Origin: [Mycobacterium] manitobense
GTDB lineage: Bacteria; Actinomycetota; Actinomycetes; Mycobacteriales; Mycobacteriaceae
Assembly (NCBI RefSeq): GCF_025821665.1
Contig: NZ_JACKSJ010000043.1
Location: 17,595 to 81,594 of the forward strand
Reading direction: 5' to 3'
Length of the DNA: 64,000 nucleotides
The notes under the pieces are model-generated. The model was not told the origin of the DNA and did no database searches. It worked only from the letters and a program-made list of their open reading frames with translations. Of this stretch, positions 8,420-17,655 are shown one piece after another. The stretch's first letter is position 1. The number at the start of each line of letters is the position of its first letter. Both the position numbers and the translations under genes were made by a program.

Positions 8420-9529
8420 ATGATCACCTTCACGAACGTCACCAAGCGCTACCCCGACGGCACCGTCGCCGTCGACGACCTGACGCTGGAGGTGCCCGCG
8501 GGCACGCTCACCGTCTTCGTCGGGCCGTCCGGCTGCGGCAAGACCACGTCGATGCGGATGATCAACCGGATGATCGACCCCACGTCCGGCACGCTGACCG
8601 TGGACGGTGAGGACGTCACCAAGGTCGACGCGGTGAAGCTGCGACTGGGCATCGGGTACGTCATCCAGAGCGCGGGCCTGATGCCGCACCTGCGCGTCGT
8701 CGACAACATCGCCACGGTGCCGGTGCTGCGCGGCGAGTCACGGCGCAGCGCCCGCAAGGCGGCGCTGGGCGTGATGGAGCGTGTCGGGCTGGACCCCAAG
8801 CTGGCCGACCGGTACCCGGCGCAGCTCTCGGGCGGTCAGCAGCAGCGCGTCGGGGTGGCCCGCGCGCTGGCGGCCGACCCGCCGATCCTGCTGATGGACG
8901 AGCCGTTCTCGGCGGTCGACCCGGTGGTGCGCGAGGACCTGCAGGCCGAGATCCTGCGGCTGCAGAGCGAACTGCGCAAGACCATCGTCTTCGTCACCCA
9001 CGACATCGACGAGGCGGTGAAGCTCGGCGACAAGGTGGCGGTGTTCGGCCGTGGCGGGGTGCTGCAGCAGTACGCAGAGCCCTCGTTCGTGTTGTCCAAC
9101 CCGGCCAACGAACTGGTGTCGGGGTTCGTCGGCGCCGACCGCGGCTACCGGGGCCTGCAGTTCTTCCAGTCCAGCGGGCTGCCGCTGCACGACATAAGGC
9201 ACGTCACCGAGGCGGAGATCGACGGGCTGGACCTCGGCCGCGACGAGTGGGTGCTGATCACCCACGCCGACGGCAGACCGTATGCCTGGATGAACGCCGA
9301 GGGCGTCGAGCTGCACCGCAAGGGCAACGACCTCTACGACTGCACGATCGGCGGTGGCTCCTTCTATCGCCCGGACGGCACGCTGCGGCTCGCGCTGGAC
9401 GCGGCGCTGTCGTCGCCGTCGGGGCTCGGCGTGGCCGTCGACGAGGACGGCCAGCTGATCGGGGGGGTCCGCGCCGACGACGTGCTGGCGGCGCTGAGGG
9501 AACAGCGGCGCGTCCCGGAGCTGGGCTGA
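8420..9529 (+). CDS. proV: osmoprotectant ABC transporter, ATP-binding protein
   Basis: 369 residues. The ATPase domain occupies about 1-240: Walker A GPSGCGKTT, Q-loop IQSAGLMPHL, signature LSGGQQQRVGVARAL, Walker B ILLMDEPFSAVDP and H-loop VTHDIDEAV. The C-terminal 120 residues form the regulatory extension seen in OpuA/OpuC ATPases, where CBS-like domains sense ionic strength. It drives import through the ProW/ProZ permeases encoded downstream. Confidence 0.93.
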   Translation: MITFTNVTKRYPDGTVAVDDLTLEVPAGTLTVFVGPSGCGKTTSMRMINRMIDPTSGTLTVDGEDVTKVDAVKLRLGIGYVIQSAGLMPHLRVVDNIATVPVLRGESRRSARKAALGVMERVGLDPKLADRYPAQLSGGQQQRVGVARALAADPPILLMDEPFSAVDPVVREDLQAEILRLQSELRKTIVFVTHDIDEAVKLGDKVAVFGRGGVLQQYAEPSFVLSNPANELVSGFVGADRGYRGLQFFQSSGLPLHDIRHVTEAEIDGLDLGRDEWVLITHADGRPYAWMNAEGVELHRKGNDLYDCTIGGGSFYRPDGTLRLALDAALSSPSGLGVAVDEDGQLIGGVRADDVLAALREQRRVPELG

Positions 9530-9532
9530 CCT

Positions 9533-10210
9533 GTGCGATACCTGCTCACCCACCTCGACGACCTGTGGGCCCTGACGATCATCCACCTGCGGCTCTCGCT
9601 CATCCCGATCGTGCTGGGCCTGGTGATCGCCGTGCCGCTGGGTGCGGTGGTGCAGCGCACCACGGCGCTGCGCCGGCTGACGACGGTCACCGCGAGCATC
9701 ATCTTCACCATCCCGTCGCTGGCGCTGTTCGTGGTGCTGCCGCTGCTCATCCCGACCCGGATCCTCGACGAGGCGAACGTGATCGTGGCGTTGACGCTCT
9801 ACACCGTCGCGCTGCTGGTGCGCGCGGTGCCCGAGGCGCTGGACGCCGTGTCGCCCGCCGTGCTCGACGCCGCCACCGCCGTCGGTTACAAGCCGCTGAG
9901 CCGGATGATCAAGGTCGAACTGCCGCTCGCCGTCCCGGTCCTGATCGCGAGCCTGCGGGTGGTGGCGGTGACGAACATCTCGATGGTGTCGGTCGGTTCG
10001 GTGATCGGCATCGGCGGGCTCGGCACCTGGTTCACCGAGGGCTACCAGGCCAACAAGAGTGACCAGATCATCGCGGGCATCATCGCGATCTTCGTGCTGG
10101 CGATCGTCGTCGACACCCTGATCATGCTCGCGGGCCGCGCGCTCACCCCGTGGACGAGGGCGAACCAGGCGCCCCGGGTGGCCCGCCCGCAGACGGGGGT
10201 GGCGGCATGA
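9533..10210 (+). CDS. proW: osmoprotectant ABC transporter, permease 1
   Basis: 225 residues with about five to six membrane helices, starting at GTG 9533. The permease coupling motif reads EALDAVSPAVLDAATAVGYKPLSRM, with LPLAVPVLIASLR after it (the EAA-type loop that contacts ProV). Helices include IVLGLVIAVPLGAVV and a C-terminal IFVLAIVVDTLIML. It pairs with the next permease in a heterodimeric channel, as in OpuC systems. Confidence 0.92.
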   Translation: MRYLLTHLDDLWALTIIHLRLSLIPIVLGLVIAVPLGAVVQRTTALRRLTTVTASIIFTIPSLALFVVLPLLIPTRILDEANVIVALTLYTVALLVRAVPEALDAVSPAVLDAATAVGYKPLSRMIKVELPLAVPVLIASLRVVAVTNISMVSVGSVIGIGGLGTWFTEGYQANKSDQIIAGIIAIFVLAIVVDTLIMLAGRALTPWTRANQAPRVARPQTGVAA

Positions 10211-10977
10211 ACTTCCTGCAGGAGGCGCTCGCCTACATCTTCACCGGCGCGAACTGGTCGGGCGCCGACGGCCTGACCGCGCGGATCGTCGAACACCTCG
10301 AGTACACCGCGGTCGCCGCCGTGTTCTCCGCACTGATCGCCGTTCCGGTGGGCATGCTGATCGGCCACACCGGCCGCGGCACCTTCCTGGTGGTCTCAGG
10401 CGTCAACGCGCTGCGCGCGCTGCCCACACTCGGTGTGCTGCTGCTCGGCGTGCTGCTGTGGGGGCTGGGCCTGGTGCCGCCGACGGTGGCGCTGATGCTG
10501 CTCGGCATCCCGCCGCTGCTGGCGGGCACCTACTCCGGGATCGCGAACGTCGACCGCACGGTGGTGGACGCGGCGCGGTCGATGGGCATGACCGAAACGC
10601 AGGTGCTGCTGCGCGTCGAGGCCCCCAACGCGCTGCCGCTGATCCTCAGCGGGCTGCGCACGGCGACGCTGCAGATCGTGGCGACCGCGACGGTCGCCGC
10701 GTACGCCAGTCTCGGCGGGCTCGGCCGCTATCTGATCGACGGCATCAAGGTGCGCGAGTTCTACCTGGCTCTGGTCGGCGCATTGATGGTGACCGCGCTC
10801 GCCCTGATCCTCGACGCGCTGCTCGCGTTCGCGGTGTGGGCGTCGGTTCCTGGCAGCGGACGGCTGCCGGGCGGCCGGCGCCGGATGCCCCAGCCGTTCC
10901 TCGGCGACGAGATCGATCTGGAGTCGCGGCCGTCCGGTTACGCGCGGGCGCACCCTTCGCCTACGGTAGAAGGGTGA
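10207..10977 (+). CDS. proZ: osmoprotectant ABC transporter, permease 2
   Basis: 256 residues from the ATG at 10207, which overlaps the proW stop by 4 bp. The longer upstream frame adds a low-complexity Gly/Pro stretch that reads over proW and is not credible. Helices and the coupling loop are clear: VDAARSMGMTETQVLLRVEAPNA in two parts, LPLILSGLRTATLQIVA, and GGLGRYLIDGI. It completes the importer. The last 40 residues are a polar tail ending near the start of the next gene, which overlaps by 4 bp. Confidence 0.92.
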   Translation: MNFLQEALAYIFTGANWSGADGLTARIVEHLEYTAVAAVFSALIAVPVGMLIGHTGRGTFLVVSGVNALRALPTLGVLLLGVLLWGLGLVPPTVALMLLGIPPLLAGTYSGIANVDRTVVDAARSMGMTETQVLLRVEAPNALPLILSGLRTATLQIVATATVAAYASLGGLGRYLIDGIKVREFYLALVGALMVTALALILDALLAFAVWASVPGSGRLPGGRRRMPQPFLGDEIDLESRPSGYARAHPSPTVEG

Positions 10978-11573
10978 GTGAAGCAGATCGCTCTGAGCAG
11001 ACGTCGAAGTGGCCTGCGGTGCTGACGTGGCGAGCGCACGACGTACCGCGGATGGAGTCTGTCCGCGTGCAGCTCTCGGGCAAGCGCATCAAGGCCTACG
11101 GCCGGATCGTCGCCGCCGCCACGGATTCGCACCCGGCGTTCTCCGCGTCCTACGACCTGGTCACCGATGACCGGGGCGGGACGAAACGGCTCTCCCTGAC
11201 GGTCACCCTCGCCGAGCGCGAGCGGCAGCTGTCCATCGCGCGGGACGAAGAGAACATGTGGTTGATCCAGGACCACCAGAACCAGACGAAGCGGGCGGCT
11301 TTCGACGGCGCGCTGGACGTCGACGTGATCTTCAGCCCGTTCTTCAACGCGCTGCCGATCCGGCGCACCGGCCTGTACCAGGCCGCCGATTCGATCGTCG
11401 TGCCGGTGGTCTACGTGCGGCTGCCGGAGCTGTCGGTGGAGTCGGCGTCGATCAGCTACAGCAGCGACGGCCCCGGCGACATCAAGCTGCATTCGCCGGC
11501 CGCCGAGACCACGGTGAGCGTCGACTCCGACGGCTTCATCCTCGACTATCCCGGACTTGCAGAGCGGATCTGA
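10974..11573 (+). CDS. putative glycolipid-binding protein (DUF1089)
   Basis: 199 residues from a GTG at 10974 that overlaps the proZ stop (GTGA). The protein has the DUF1089 pattern: [16 protein letters not shown] near the N-terminus, [13 protein letters not shown], then DEENMWL, a central [17 protein letters not shown] and C-terminal beta-strands. This beta-barrel family includes a structure with a lipid-like pocket; no biochemical role is established. The last 38 bp overlap the 3' end of tyrA on the other strand. Confidence 0.82.
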   Translation: MSEADRSEQTSKWPAVLTWRAHDVPRMESVRVQLSGKRIKAYGRIVAAATDSHPAFSASYDLVTDDRGGTKRLSLTVTLAERERQLSIARDEENMWLIQDHQNQTKRAAFDGALDVDVIFSPFFNALPIRRTGLYQAADSIVVPVVYVRLPELSVESASISYSSDGPGDIKLHSPAAETTVSVDSDGFILDYPGLAERI

Positions 11574-12495
11574 TCACCCCGCCGGCGCGGCCGGCGGCGG
11601 CGAGCTCCTTGCGCCACCCGTCCGCGCCGATCGTCGTGGCGACGATCTCCGGACGGCTGAAGCTGTCGTAGCGCATGCGGGCGGCGTGACCCGCCTCCAC
11701 CAGTTCCGCTGTCGACGCGTGGGCGGACAGCGCAGCGCGGGCGTGCGTGAGCTGGTCGATGGTGCGGTCGAGGGCGGGCAGCAGCTGGTCGGCGTTCGCC
11801 TCGCACATCGCCCGCACCAGGTCCGGCGCGGTGGCCGCCACCCTGGTGCCGTCCCGGAACGAGCCGGCGGCCAGCGCGAACGCCAGCGGCACCTCGCCCG
11901 CGGTGACGGCCAGCGCCTCGGCCAGCAGATGCGGCAGGTGCGAGATCGCGGCCGCCGCGGCGTCGTGCTCGTCGGAGCGGGCCGGCACGATCACCGCATG
12001 GCATGCCAGGGCGAGGTCCATCACCAGCGCCCAGACGTCCGGGTCGACGTGGTCGTCCACACTGATCACCCACGGGGCGCCGACGAACAGCCGGGCGTCG
12101 CCCGCCGTCCAGCCGGAGTGCGCGGTGCCGGTCATCGGGTGACCACCGACGAAGTTCGCGGTCAAGCCGAACTCGTCGACCTCACGCAGCACCGCGGTCT
12201 TGACGCTGATGACGTCGGTCAGCGGGCAGTCCGGGGCGACGTCGCGGATGTGGCCGAGCATGATCGGCAGCGCGGGCATCGGCACGGCGAGCACGATCAG
12301 TGCGCCGCTGTCGGCCGCCCGGGTGAGCACCTCGCCGAGGTTCTCGCCGGCGTCGAAACCGTCGAACCGCGCGGCCTGGGCGGACTCCACCGACCGGTTG
12401 TAGCCGAAGACCTCGCGCCCGGCCGCGGCGACGGCACGCATCACCGAACCGCCGATCAGACCGAGACCCAGAACGCACACGGGGACAGTTGTCAC
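11536..12495 (-). CDS. tyrA: prephenate dehydrogenase
   Basis: About 319 residues. The Rossmann motif [16 protein letters not shown] opens the protein, with NRS after the second strand. [13 protein letters not shown] is the catalytic His and substrate-binding segment of TyrA, and the helical C-terminal dimerisation domain follows. It converts prephenate to 4-hydroxyphenylpyruvate in tyrosine synthesis. I use the GTG at 12495; another GTG six codons upstream (12513) is possible. The 3' end overlaps the DUF1089 gene by 38 bp. From memory the order matches M. tuberculosis Rv3754 and neighbours. Confidence 0.92.
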   Translation of the reverse strand: MTTVPVCVLGLGLIGGSVMRAVAAAGREVFGYNRSVESAQAARFDGFDAGENLGEVLTRAADSGALIVLAVPMPALPIMLGHIRDVAPDCPLTDVISVKTAVLREVDEFGLTANFVGGHPMTGTAHSGWTAGDARLFVGAPWVISVDDHVDPDVWALVMDLALACHAVIVPARSDEHDAAAAAISHLPHLLAEALAVTAGEVPLAFALAAGSFRDGTRVAATAPDLVRAMCEANADQLLPALDRTIDQLTHARAALSAHASTAELVEAGHAARMRYDSFSRPEIVATTIGADGWRKELAAAGRAGGVIRSALQVRDSRG

Positions 12496-12590
12496 CGTTC
12501 CAGGTTGGCACACCGCGCGGGGCGGCAGAGGGCGGGCTCGGGCCGGCCTTTCTGGTCAAAGTCCCTGGTCGGCGACTAGCGTAGGCCCAC

Positions 12591-13112
12591 ATGGGAGCAC
12601 AGCGGGCACCGGCGCAGAACCAGGCTGTCGACGCGCCCGACGGCTTCGGAGTGGCCGTCGTCCGCGAGGACGGCAAGTGGCGCTGCACGGCGATGCGGCG
12701 GGCGGCGCTGCGCAGCCTGTCCGCGGCCGAGACGGAGCTTCGCGAGTTGCGCAGCGCGGGTGCGGTGTTCGGGCTGCTCGACATCGACGACGAGTTCTTC
12801 GTCATCGTCCGGCCCGCGCCCGCGGGCACCCGGCTGCTGCTGTCCGATGCCACCGCCGCGCTCGACTACGACATCGCGGCCGAGGTGCTCGAGGAGCTGG
12901 ACGCCGACATCAGTGCCGAGGATCTCGACGACGCCGACCCGTTCTCCGAGGGTGATGTCGGGCTGCTGTCCGACGTCGGCCTGCCCGGCGCGGTGCTCGG
13001 CGTGATCCTCGACGAGACCGATCTCTACGCCGACGAGCAGCTCGGCCGCATCGCCCGGGAGATGGGGTTCGCCGACGAGTTGTCGGCCGTGCTCGACCGT
13101 CTCGATCGGTGA
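12591..13112 (+). CDS. tRNA adenosine deaminase-associated protein
   Basis: 173 residues of an actinobacterial family found directly upstream of tadA (Rv3753c in M. tuberculosis, from memory). VVREDGKWRCTAMRR and LRELRSAGAVFGLLDIDDEFF are the recognisable parts; the central region is rich in Asp and Glu. No catalytic motif is visible and function is unknown. Its stop overlaps the tadA start (GTGA at 13109), so it is probably co-translated with the deaminase and may be its partner. Confidence 0.85.
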   Translation: MGAQRAPAQNQAVDAPDGFGVAVVREDGKWRCTAMRRAALRSLSAAETELRELRSAGAVFGLLDIDDEFFVIVRPAPAGTRLLLSDATAALDYDIAAEVLEELDADISAEDLDDADPFSEGDVGLLSDVGLPGAVLGVILDETDLYADEQLGRIAREMGFADELSAVLDRLDR

Positions 13113-13561
13113 GCTCCGACGAGCAGCTGATCCGCGCGGCGCTCTCCGCGGCCGCCATGGCCGGGCCGCGCGACGTGCCGATCGGGGCGGTGGTGGTGGC
13201 CGCCGACGGCACCGAACTGGCCCGCGCCGCCAACGCCCGCGAGGAGTTGGGCGACCCGACCGCACACGCGGAGATCCTGGCACTGCGGGCCGCCGCGGCG
13301 CTGGGAGTCGACGGCTGGCGGCTCGAGGGCGCGACGCTCGCGGTGACCGTCGAGCCCTGCACGATGTGCGCGGGCGCGCTGGTGCTGGCGAGGGTGGCCC
13401 GGCTGGTGTTCGGGGCGTGGGAGCCCAAGACCGGTGCGGTCGGGTCGCTGTGGGACGTGGTGCGCGACCGTCGGCTGAACCACCGGCCGCAGGTGCGCGG
13501 CGGCGTGCTGGCCGACGAGTGCGCGGCGCCGCTGGAGGCGTTCTTCGCCAAGCAGCGGTAG
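13109..13561 (+). CDS. tadA: tRNA adenosine(34) deaminase
   Basis: 150 residues. The cytidine/deoxycytidylate deaminase zinc site is complete: HAEIL (His and the proton-shuttle Glu) and PCTMCAGALV (two Cys ligands). The enzyme converts A34 to inosine in the wobble position of tRNA-Arg(ACG). Start is GTG at 13109, four bases inside the upstream gene. Homologues sit next to a tRNA-Ser in M. tuberculosis, as here. Confidence 0.93.
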   Translation: MSSDEQLIRAALSAAAMAGPRDVPIGAVVVAADGTELARAANAREELGDPTAHAEILALRAAAALGVDGWRLEGATLAVTVEPCTMCAGALVLARVARLVFGAWEPKTGAVGSLWDVVRDRRLNHRPQVRGGVLADECAAPLEAFFAKQR

Positions 13562-13572
13562 CAAGTGGTCGC

Positions 13573-13629
13573 CGTTTTTGCGCCAGTGGCTGTTGCGTGC
13601 CCCGATCGACGACCCTCAGCGCAAAAACG
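13573..13629. repeat. 11-bp inverted repeat between tadA and tRNA-Ser
   Basis: The arms CGTTTTTGCGC (13573-13583) and GCGCAAAAACG (13619-13629) are perfect complements with a 35-base loop. The element begins 11 bases after the tadA stop and lies about 45 bases before the tRNA. It could end tadA transcription or be a protein site near the tRNA promoter; without a U-tract it is not a textbook terminator. Confidence 0.55.
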
Positions 13630-13673
13630 AACGCGATTAGGGCCGTCCGGCGAGCTTCGGTAAGCTGCCACAC

Positions 13674-13764
13674 GGTGGCGTGTCCGAGCGGCCTAAGGAG
13701 CACGCCTCGAAAGCGTGTGACGGGTAACCCCCGTCCGAGGGTTCAAATCCCTCCGCCACCGCCA
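13674..13764 (+). tRNA. tRNA-Ser(CGA)
   Basis: 91 bases including an encoded CCA end. The acceptor stem GGTGGCG pairs perfectly with CGCCACC (13754-13760), with G as discriminator as expected for serine. The anticodon loop CTCGAAA between CACGC and GCGTG gives anticodon CGA (reads UCG). A long variable arm (about GACGGGTAACCCCCGTC) and the T-loop GTTCAAATC complete a class II tRNA. The 3' end is the attachment site of the adjacent island. Confidence 0.95.
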
Positions 13765-13770
13765 TAGCCC
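13738..13770 (+). repeat. island attachment repeat, tRNA copy (attL)
   Basis: A 33-bp segment covering the T-arm, acceptor 3' strand, CCA and six further bases of tRNA-Ser. It recurs in the same orientation at 27164-27196 with one difference (C at 13756, T at 27182). This is the structure left by tyrosine-recombinase integration into a tRNA 3' end. Confidence 0.85.
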
Positions 13771-13798
13771 TCCTCCTGATCATGCAGGTGGAGCGGCT
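13766..13798 (+). terminator. stem-loop after tRNA-Ser
   Basis: Stem pairs AGCC/GGCT, CTCC/GGAG and CCTG/CAGG are arranged around a short loop right after the tRNA. It matches the position of the hairpin after the distal attachment repeat (27192-27223), although the sequences differ. It is probably the tRNA transcript terminator supplied by the island. No strong U-run follows. Confidence 0.5.
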
Positions 13799-13902
13799 AT
13801 GCCTCGGTGATGGTGTGCATCGCTGCTTGCCCACAGCTTGCTCACATCTTCCGGTGACTACCGGGCATGAAAAGCAGCTCCGACAGCATCCAGATCGTCG
13901 TC

Positions 13903-14181
13903 TTAGAGGTCCGCGTAGGTGTCCAGGGTTACCTCGGCGCTCTTGTGTCCGAGCATCCGCTGAAGCGCCAACACATTGACGCCAGCGGAGACCGCGACCT
14001 CGGTCGCAGACAAAGCCCGTTCGACCCTCTGCCCTCCGCAGATTGACGATGTCCGAGTCGAAGAGCTGCTGGGAGTCGTTGATCTGGATGGGCGTGATGT
14101 ACTCGACAAGCTCCGGGAGGGTCGCCTCTTCGCAACCGGCGTCGGAGAGCGCGAGGACGAACGCCAGAGCGTATTGACCAC
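13903..14181 (-). pseudogene. tyrosine integrase remnant, C-terminal fragment
   Basis: The frame ends GVNVLALQRMLGHKSAEVTL followed by DTYADL, which is the C-terminal catalytic box of phage-type tyrosine integrases (LGH with the final Tyr). Upstream of about 13995 the frame turns into low-complexity non-integrase sequence, so most of the catalytic domain (Arg, Lys, His-x-x-Arg) is missing. A stop right after YADL also removes the usual tail. A second frame nearby (about 14000-14165, minus strand, FVLALSDAG then LPELVEYITP) may be a fragment of another broken gene. The rest of 13765-14264 shows no gene. Confidence 0.75.
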
Positions 14182-14264
14182 TTCAGTTCGCTAGAACTGT
14201 GGTTCAGTCGATCACGACGTGGCGGACCCGTAGACGTCGAAGTCTGCGGGGGTTGCACGATCAG

Positions 14265-14777
14265 TCAGCTGATCCGGGTCAGCTTGAACGGTAAGGAAAT
14301 CAGCACGGGTCTGTTGATTCCGCACGCGCCGCTGGGGCCGGTGGTTTCGTCGAGGCCGGCGAAGAGGTCGGATTGACTGTTGTCGACCTGTCCGGTTTCG
14401 CTAGAGACAGGGTAGAAGCGGTAGTGCTGTAGCCCATCGGCGGCCGTTCCGTCGGGGCAGGGTAGCCACCGCGGCACGGTGTGCCTGATGTTCCACAGAC
14501 CCGACGTCTTGTATATCACTGCGCCCCAGCCTTGATCGCTGCTGACCTGTCCGGTGCAATCGGTCGGGTTGGTGCAGGTGCTGGTGATGGTCCAGGTCGC
14601 TGTCACTGTTTCTTGGGCGTAGTACATTTCGTTGCCCTTTGCCCAGTCGCCGTTGGACTGAGCGCGGAATGTGCCGTTGAGGGCCCCTTCCAGTTCGGAG
14701 GTATCGGCGGTCGCCGGCGAGCTGATGGCAACGAAGGTGGCGGCGGCCGCGACGCACGTCGTGATGGCTGTCTTCAT
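14265..14777 (-). CDS. secreted protein of unknown function
   Basis: 170 residues. MKTAITTCVAAAATFVA with SSPATADT is a typical Sec signal peptide cleaved after ATA, so the protein is exported. The mature part has paired Cys (TCTNPTDC, WLPCPDG and SGACG), WTITSTC, GLWNIRHTVPRW and YRFYPV. I recognise the style of a recurrent mycobacterial exported family but no named domain. I start at 14777 because the upstream part of the frame has no signal or family character. It lies 47 bp downstream of mceF on the same strand and could be part of the mce transcript. Confidence 0.7.
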   Translation of the reverse strand: MKTAITTCVAAAATFVAISSPATADTSELEGALNGTFRAQSNGDWAKGNEMYYAQETVTATWTITSTCTNPTDCTGQVSSDQGWGAVIYKTSGLWNIRHTVPRWLPCPDGTAADGLQHYRFYPVSSETGQVDNSQSDLFAGLDETTGPSGACGINRPVLISLPFKLTRIS

Positions 14778-14824
14778 GGCGGTTCCTGGATGTGAGGGGG
14801 TGGGCTGTGGCCGCTCGGCGTGAG

Positions 14825-16405
14825 TCAATGCGGCAGCAGATCGGTCCACGTTGATGGGGTTGGTGCGCCACTGAGATCGGCTTGGGTGTACAAAGCGCCG
14901 TCAGTGCCCAGATAGTTGCCTGTGCGCGGGTTGTACTGCGCAACAGCGAAACCGGGTGGTTGTTGCCCTGGTTGGTAGGCGCTGGGCGCGACCGTGGGGG
15001 CTGTGCCCGGTGCCATCTCAGGGGGCGGCGGCAGCTGCGGCGGCGGCGGAACTCCCGCCGGAGTGTCGGCGGGAACGCTTCCTGGTGGCGGCGGCGTGCC
15101 GGTGGTGGGGCCGAAAATGTTGTCGTCTCGGGAGACTCGTGAGTCGGGCGGTATGCCCTGGGCGATGAGGTTGGGGTCGAACGGGTAGGGACCTAGGATG
15201 TGGGGGCGCGCGGACAGTGGTTGGAAGCCGTTGGGGTCGTTGCACAGCTGCACGGTCGGCGCGCGTTTGCCGGGGTGGGCGATGCACGGGTAGTTGCGGG
15301 CGCCGCGGACCGTGGTCGGGGAGTCCTGGGGCAGCTTGCAGTACAGCCCGTCGGGGGTGTCGATGTCGCTGAGGTCGGCCGGGGAGCGCCATTGAGAGGG
15401 CGGCAGGAAGCCGACGGTGCACGGATTGGGGTCGCCTGCGGTGATCGCGAATTCACCGCCGGTGGGTATTCCGGTGGCGTTGTTGCGGGGCATCGCGGCT
15501 TGGATAGTGGACACAAACGGCGGTAGCAGCACCAGGACCTGCTCCAGAGAGGGGTTGTAGGTGACCGCGATCTGCCCGATGGTGGTGAGGTTGGCCAGCA
15601 GGACTGGCAGGGTGGGCTTCATCTGGCTCAGCAGTGCTGAGATTTCGTCGGCGGCCGCCGGTCCCTGGCTGAGCAGGGCGCGAATGTGCGGGTCGTTGTC
15701 GACCAACTGAGTGGTGACGCCGGCCAGGCTGCGGCTCCAGGTGCGCAGCGCGTCGGTGCTGGCGTCCTGTGCGTCCAGCAGCGGAGCGCTGTCATCGATG
15801 AGCGCCTGGGTGCGGTCGGCGACTGTGTTGAGGTCGCCGGTCAGTCGCGATGTCGAGTCGGCCAGTGATCCGAGGTCGAAACCGGCGCCGTTGAGGCCGG
15901 TGAATGTCTCGTCGAGGAGGGCGTTGAGTTTTTCTTTCGGGATGCTGCTGAGTAGGGCGCTCGTTTGATCGAGCAGGGGCCCGACTTGTTGGGGCACGGT
16001 GGTGTCGGTCATGGCGACGACCGAGCCTTCGCGAAGGTAGGGCGGCGCGTCGGTGTGGGGTACCAGGTCGACGTATTGTTCTCCGATCGCGGAGATGCTA
16101 TGCACTTCGGCGGTGAGGTCGGCGGGGATCTTGACCGAGCTGTTCAGCGTGAGTTGGGCTTTGGTGTGGGTGGGGGGTCCGGGATCAAGGAGGACGGCGC
16201 TGACCTTACCGACTTGCACCCCGCGGTAGGTGACGTTGGCGAAGCGGTACAGTCCGCCGCTGTTGGGCAGTTCGACGGTGACGCTCATCCGGCCGATGCC
16301 CAGCATGGTCGGCAGTTGCAGGTAGTTGACCAGCATCACCGAGACGCCGACGACAGAGGCGATGGTGAAGATCACGAGTTGGATGCGGACGAAGCGCGAA
16401 AGCAT
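14825..16405 (-). CDS. mceF: Mce family protein MceF
   Basis: 526 residues. One N-terminal membrane anchor (VIFTIASVVGVSVMLVNYL) is followed by the MlaD/Mce domain with FANVTYRGVQVGKVSAVLL, then the helical Mce needle region, then a proline-rich C-terminal tail of about 100 residues rich in PPP and PG. In mycobacteria six Mce proteins form a tube that carries lipids (fatty acids, cholesterol) across the periplasm. It is last of six genes; its ATG sits in the mceE stop (1-bp overlap). The C-terminus ends near the secreted-protein gene. Confidence 0.9.
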   Translation of the reverse strand: MLSRFVRIQLVIFTIASVVGVSVMLVNYLQLPTMLGIGRMSVTVELPNSGGLYRFANVTYRGVQVGKVSAVLLDPGPPTHTKAQLTLNSSVKIPADLTAEVHSISAIGEQYVDLVPHTDAPPYLREGSVVAMTDTTVPQQVGPLLDQTSALLSSIPKEKLNALLDETFTGLNGAGFDLGSLADSTSRLTGDLNTVADRTQALIDDSAPLLDAQDASTDALRTWSRSLAGVTTQLVDNDPHIRALLSQGPAAADEISALLSQMKPTLPVLLANLTTIGQIAVTYNPSLEQVLVLLPPFVSTIQAAMPRNNATGIPTGGEFAITAGDPNPCTVGFLPPSQWRSPADLSDIDTPDGLYCKLPQDSPTTVRGARNYPCIAHPGKRAPTVQLCNDPNGFQPLSARPHILGPYPFDPNLIAQGIPPDSRVSRDDNIFGPTTGTPPPPGSVPADTPAGVPPPPQLPPPPEMAPGTAPTVAPSAYQPGQQPPGFAVAQYNPRTGNYLGTDGALYTQADLSGAPTPSTWTDLLPH

Positions 16406-17655
16406 CAGTTCCCGCCCCCAGTCGGTAGCGGCGGCGTCGGCGCTTCGGCCGGCAGCGAGGGCGGCCCGGTCTCTGGCGCCGTCGGCGAGCCGGCCGACGG
16501 AGGTCCGGCGGGGGCCGGTGTGCCTGGCGGCGCCGTCGGCACGGTCCTGGTCAGGGGGGCGTTGAGCGGGTCGTAGGTGTATTGCAGGTAGTACGGGTCA
16601 CCGGGAGCCGGAATCAAGTCGGCGTCGATGTCTTCGAACCGGGTGCCGCGGAAGATGGTGCGTTTCAGCCTCGGGTAGGTCAGATCGACGACGGCGTAGA
16701 GGTTCAGGTAGTCGCCACGCACTCCTCGGTCGATCACGTTCTGGGGGAAGGGGAATGTCGGTGCCAGGGCTAGCGCGGCGTCGAGCTTGGGGCCGACGTC
16801 GGCGAGCGCTTTGAGGGTGGGTTGCAGATTGCGCAGATTCGCCAGGAGGTCGGCTTGGCTGTCGTTGATCAACCGGGTGGTGATGTCGCTGAACTTGCCG
16901 AGTTTGGTCAGCGCCTCGGTCAGTTTGGGCCGTTCGCGGTCGAGCACCTCGAGTGCGGGTGGGATGTCGCGCAACGCGTCGGTGAGGGTGTTGGTTTGTC
17001 CGGCCAGGATGCCGGTGAGGCGGTCGAGGTTGTCGATGGTGGCGGCGAGGTTGTCGCGCTGACTGTCCATGGCGCCGATGACGGTGTCGAGTCGGGTCAG
17101 CGCGCCACGGATCTGCTCCTCGCGGCCCTGCAGGATGGCATTGGTGTTGTCGATGATGTCGCCGATCTGGCCGACACCGCCGGAGTTGATCAGCACTGAC
17201 AGCGTAGAAAGGGTTTGTTCGGTCGAAGGGTAGGTCGACGCGCGGTTGAGTCCGAGCGTGGAGCCGGGCGCGAGCCGTCCGGTGGGTGTTTGGCCGGCGG
17301 GGGGGTCCAGTGCGAGGTGCATCGAGCCGAGCAGGCTGGTTTGACCCACCGTGGCGACGGCGTTGGCGGGGACGATGACGTCGGGTTTCAGTGAGACGTC
17401 GACGTTGGCGTGCCAGTTATCAACTGTCATCGATGCGATGCTGCCGACGATGACATCGGCGATGAGCACGGGAGCGTTGGGTTCGAGGGTTCCCACGTTC
17501 TTGATCTGAATGTGAAAGACGGCGGCGTCATGACCGCGGCCGACGGCGCCGGGCAGCGGCAGGGAATTGACTCCCTGGAAGGCGCAGCCGGAGGCGGCGA
17601 CCGTAATGGCCGCGAGAAGGCACAGGAGGCGACGTGAACTGCGGATCAGGGTCAT
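16405..17655 (-). CDS. mceE: Mce family lipoprotein MceE (LprK-like)
   Basis: 416 residues. The signal peptide ends in a lipobox (VAASGCAF, Cys about residue 24), as in LprK/LprN, the fifth Mce protein, so it is lipid-anchored. The Mce domain follows (HIQIKNVGTLEPNAPVLIAD, then VGSIASM), then the helical region with DLLANLRNLQPTLKALADVG and a proline-rich tail. It overlaps mceD by 4 bp. Confidence 0.9.
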   Translation of the reverse strand: MTLIRSSRRLLCLLAAITVAASGCAFQGVNSLPLPGAVGRGHDAAVFHIQIKNVGTLEPNAPVLIADVIVGSIASMTVDNWHANVDVSLKPDVIVPANAVATVGQTSLLGSMHLALDPPAGQTPTGRLAPGSTLGLNRASTYPSTEQTLSTLSVLINSGGVGQIGDIIDNTNAILQGREEQIRGALTRLDTVIGAMDSQRDNLAATIDNLDRLTGILAGQTNTLTDALRDIPPALEVLDRERPKLTEALTKLGKFSDITTRLINDSQADLLANLRNLQPTLKALADVGPKLDAALALAPTFPFPQNVIDRGVRGDYLNLYAVVDLTYPRLKRTIFRGTRFEDIDADLIPAPGDPYYLQYTYDPLNAPLTRTVPTAPPGTPAPAGPPSAGSPTAPETGPPSLPAEAPTPPLPTGGGN

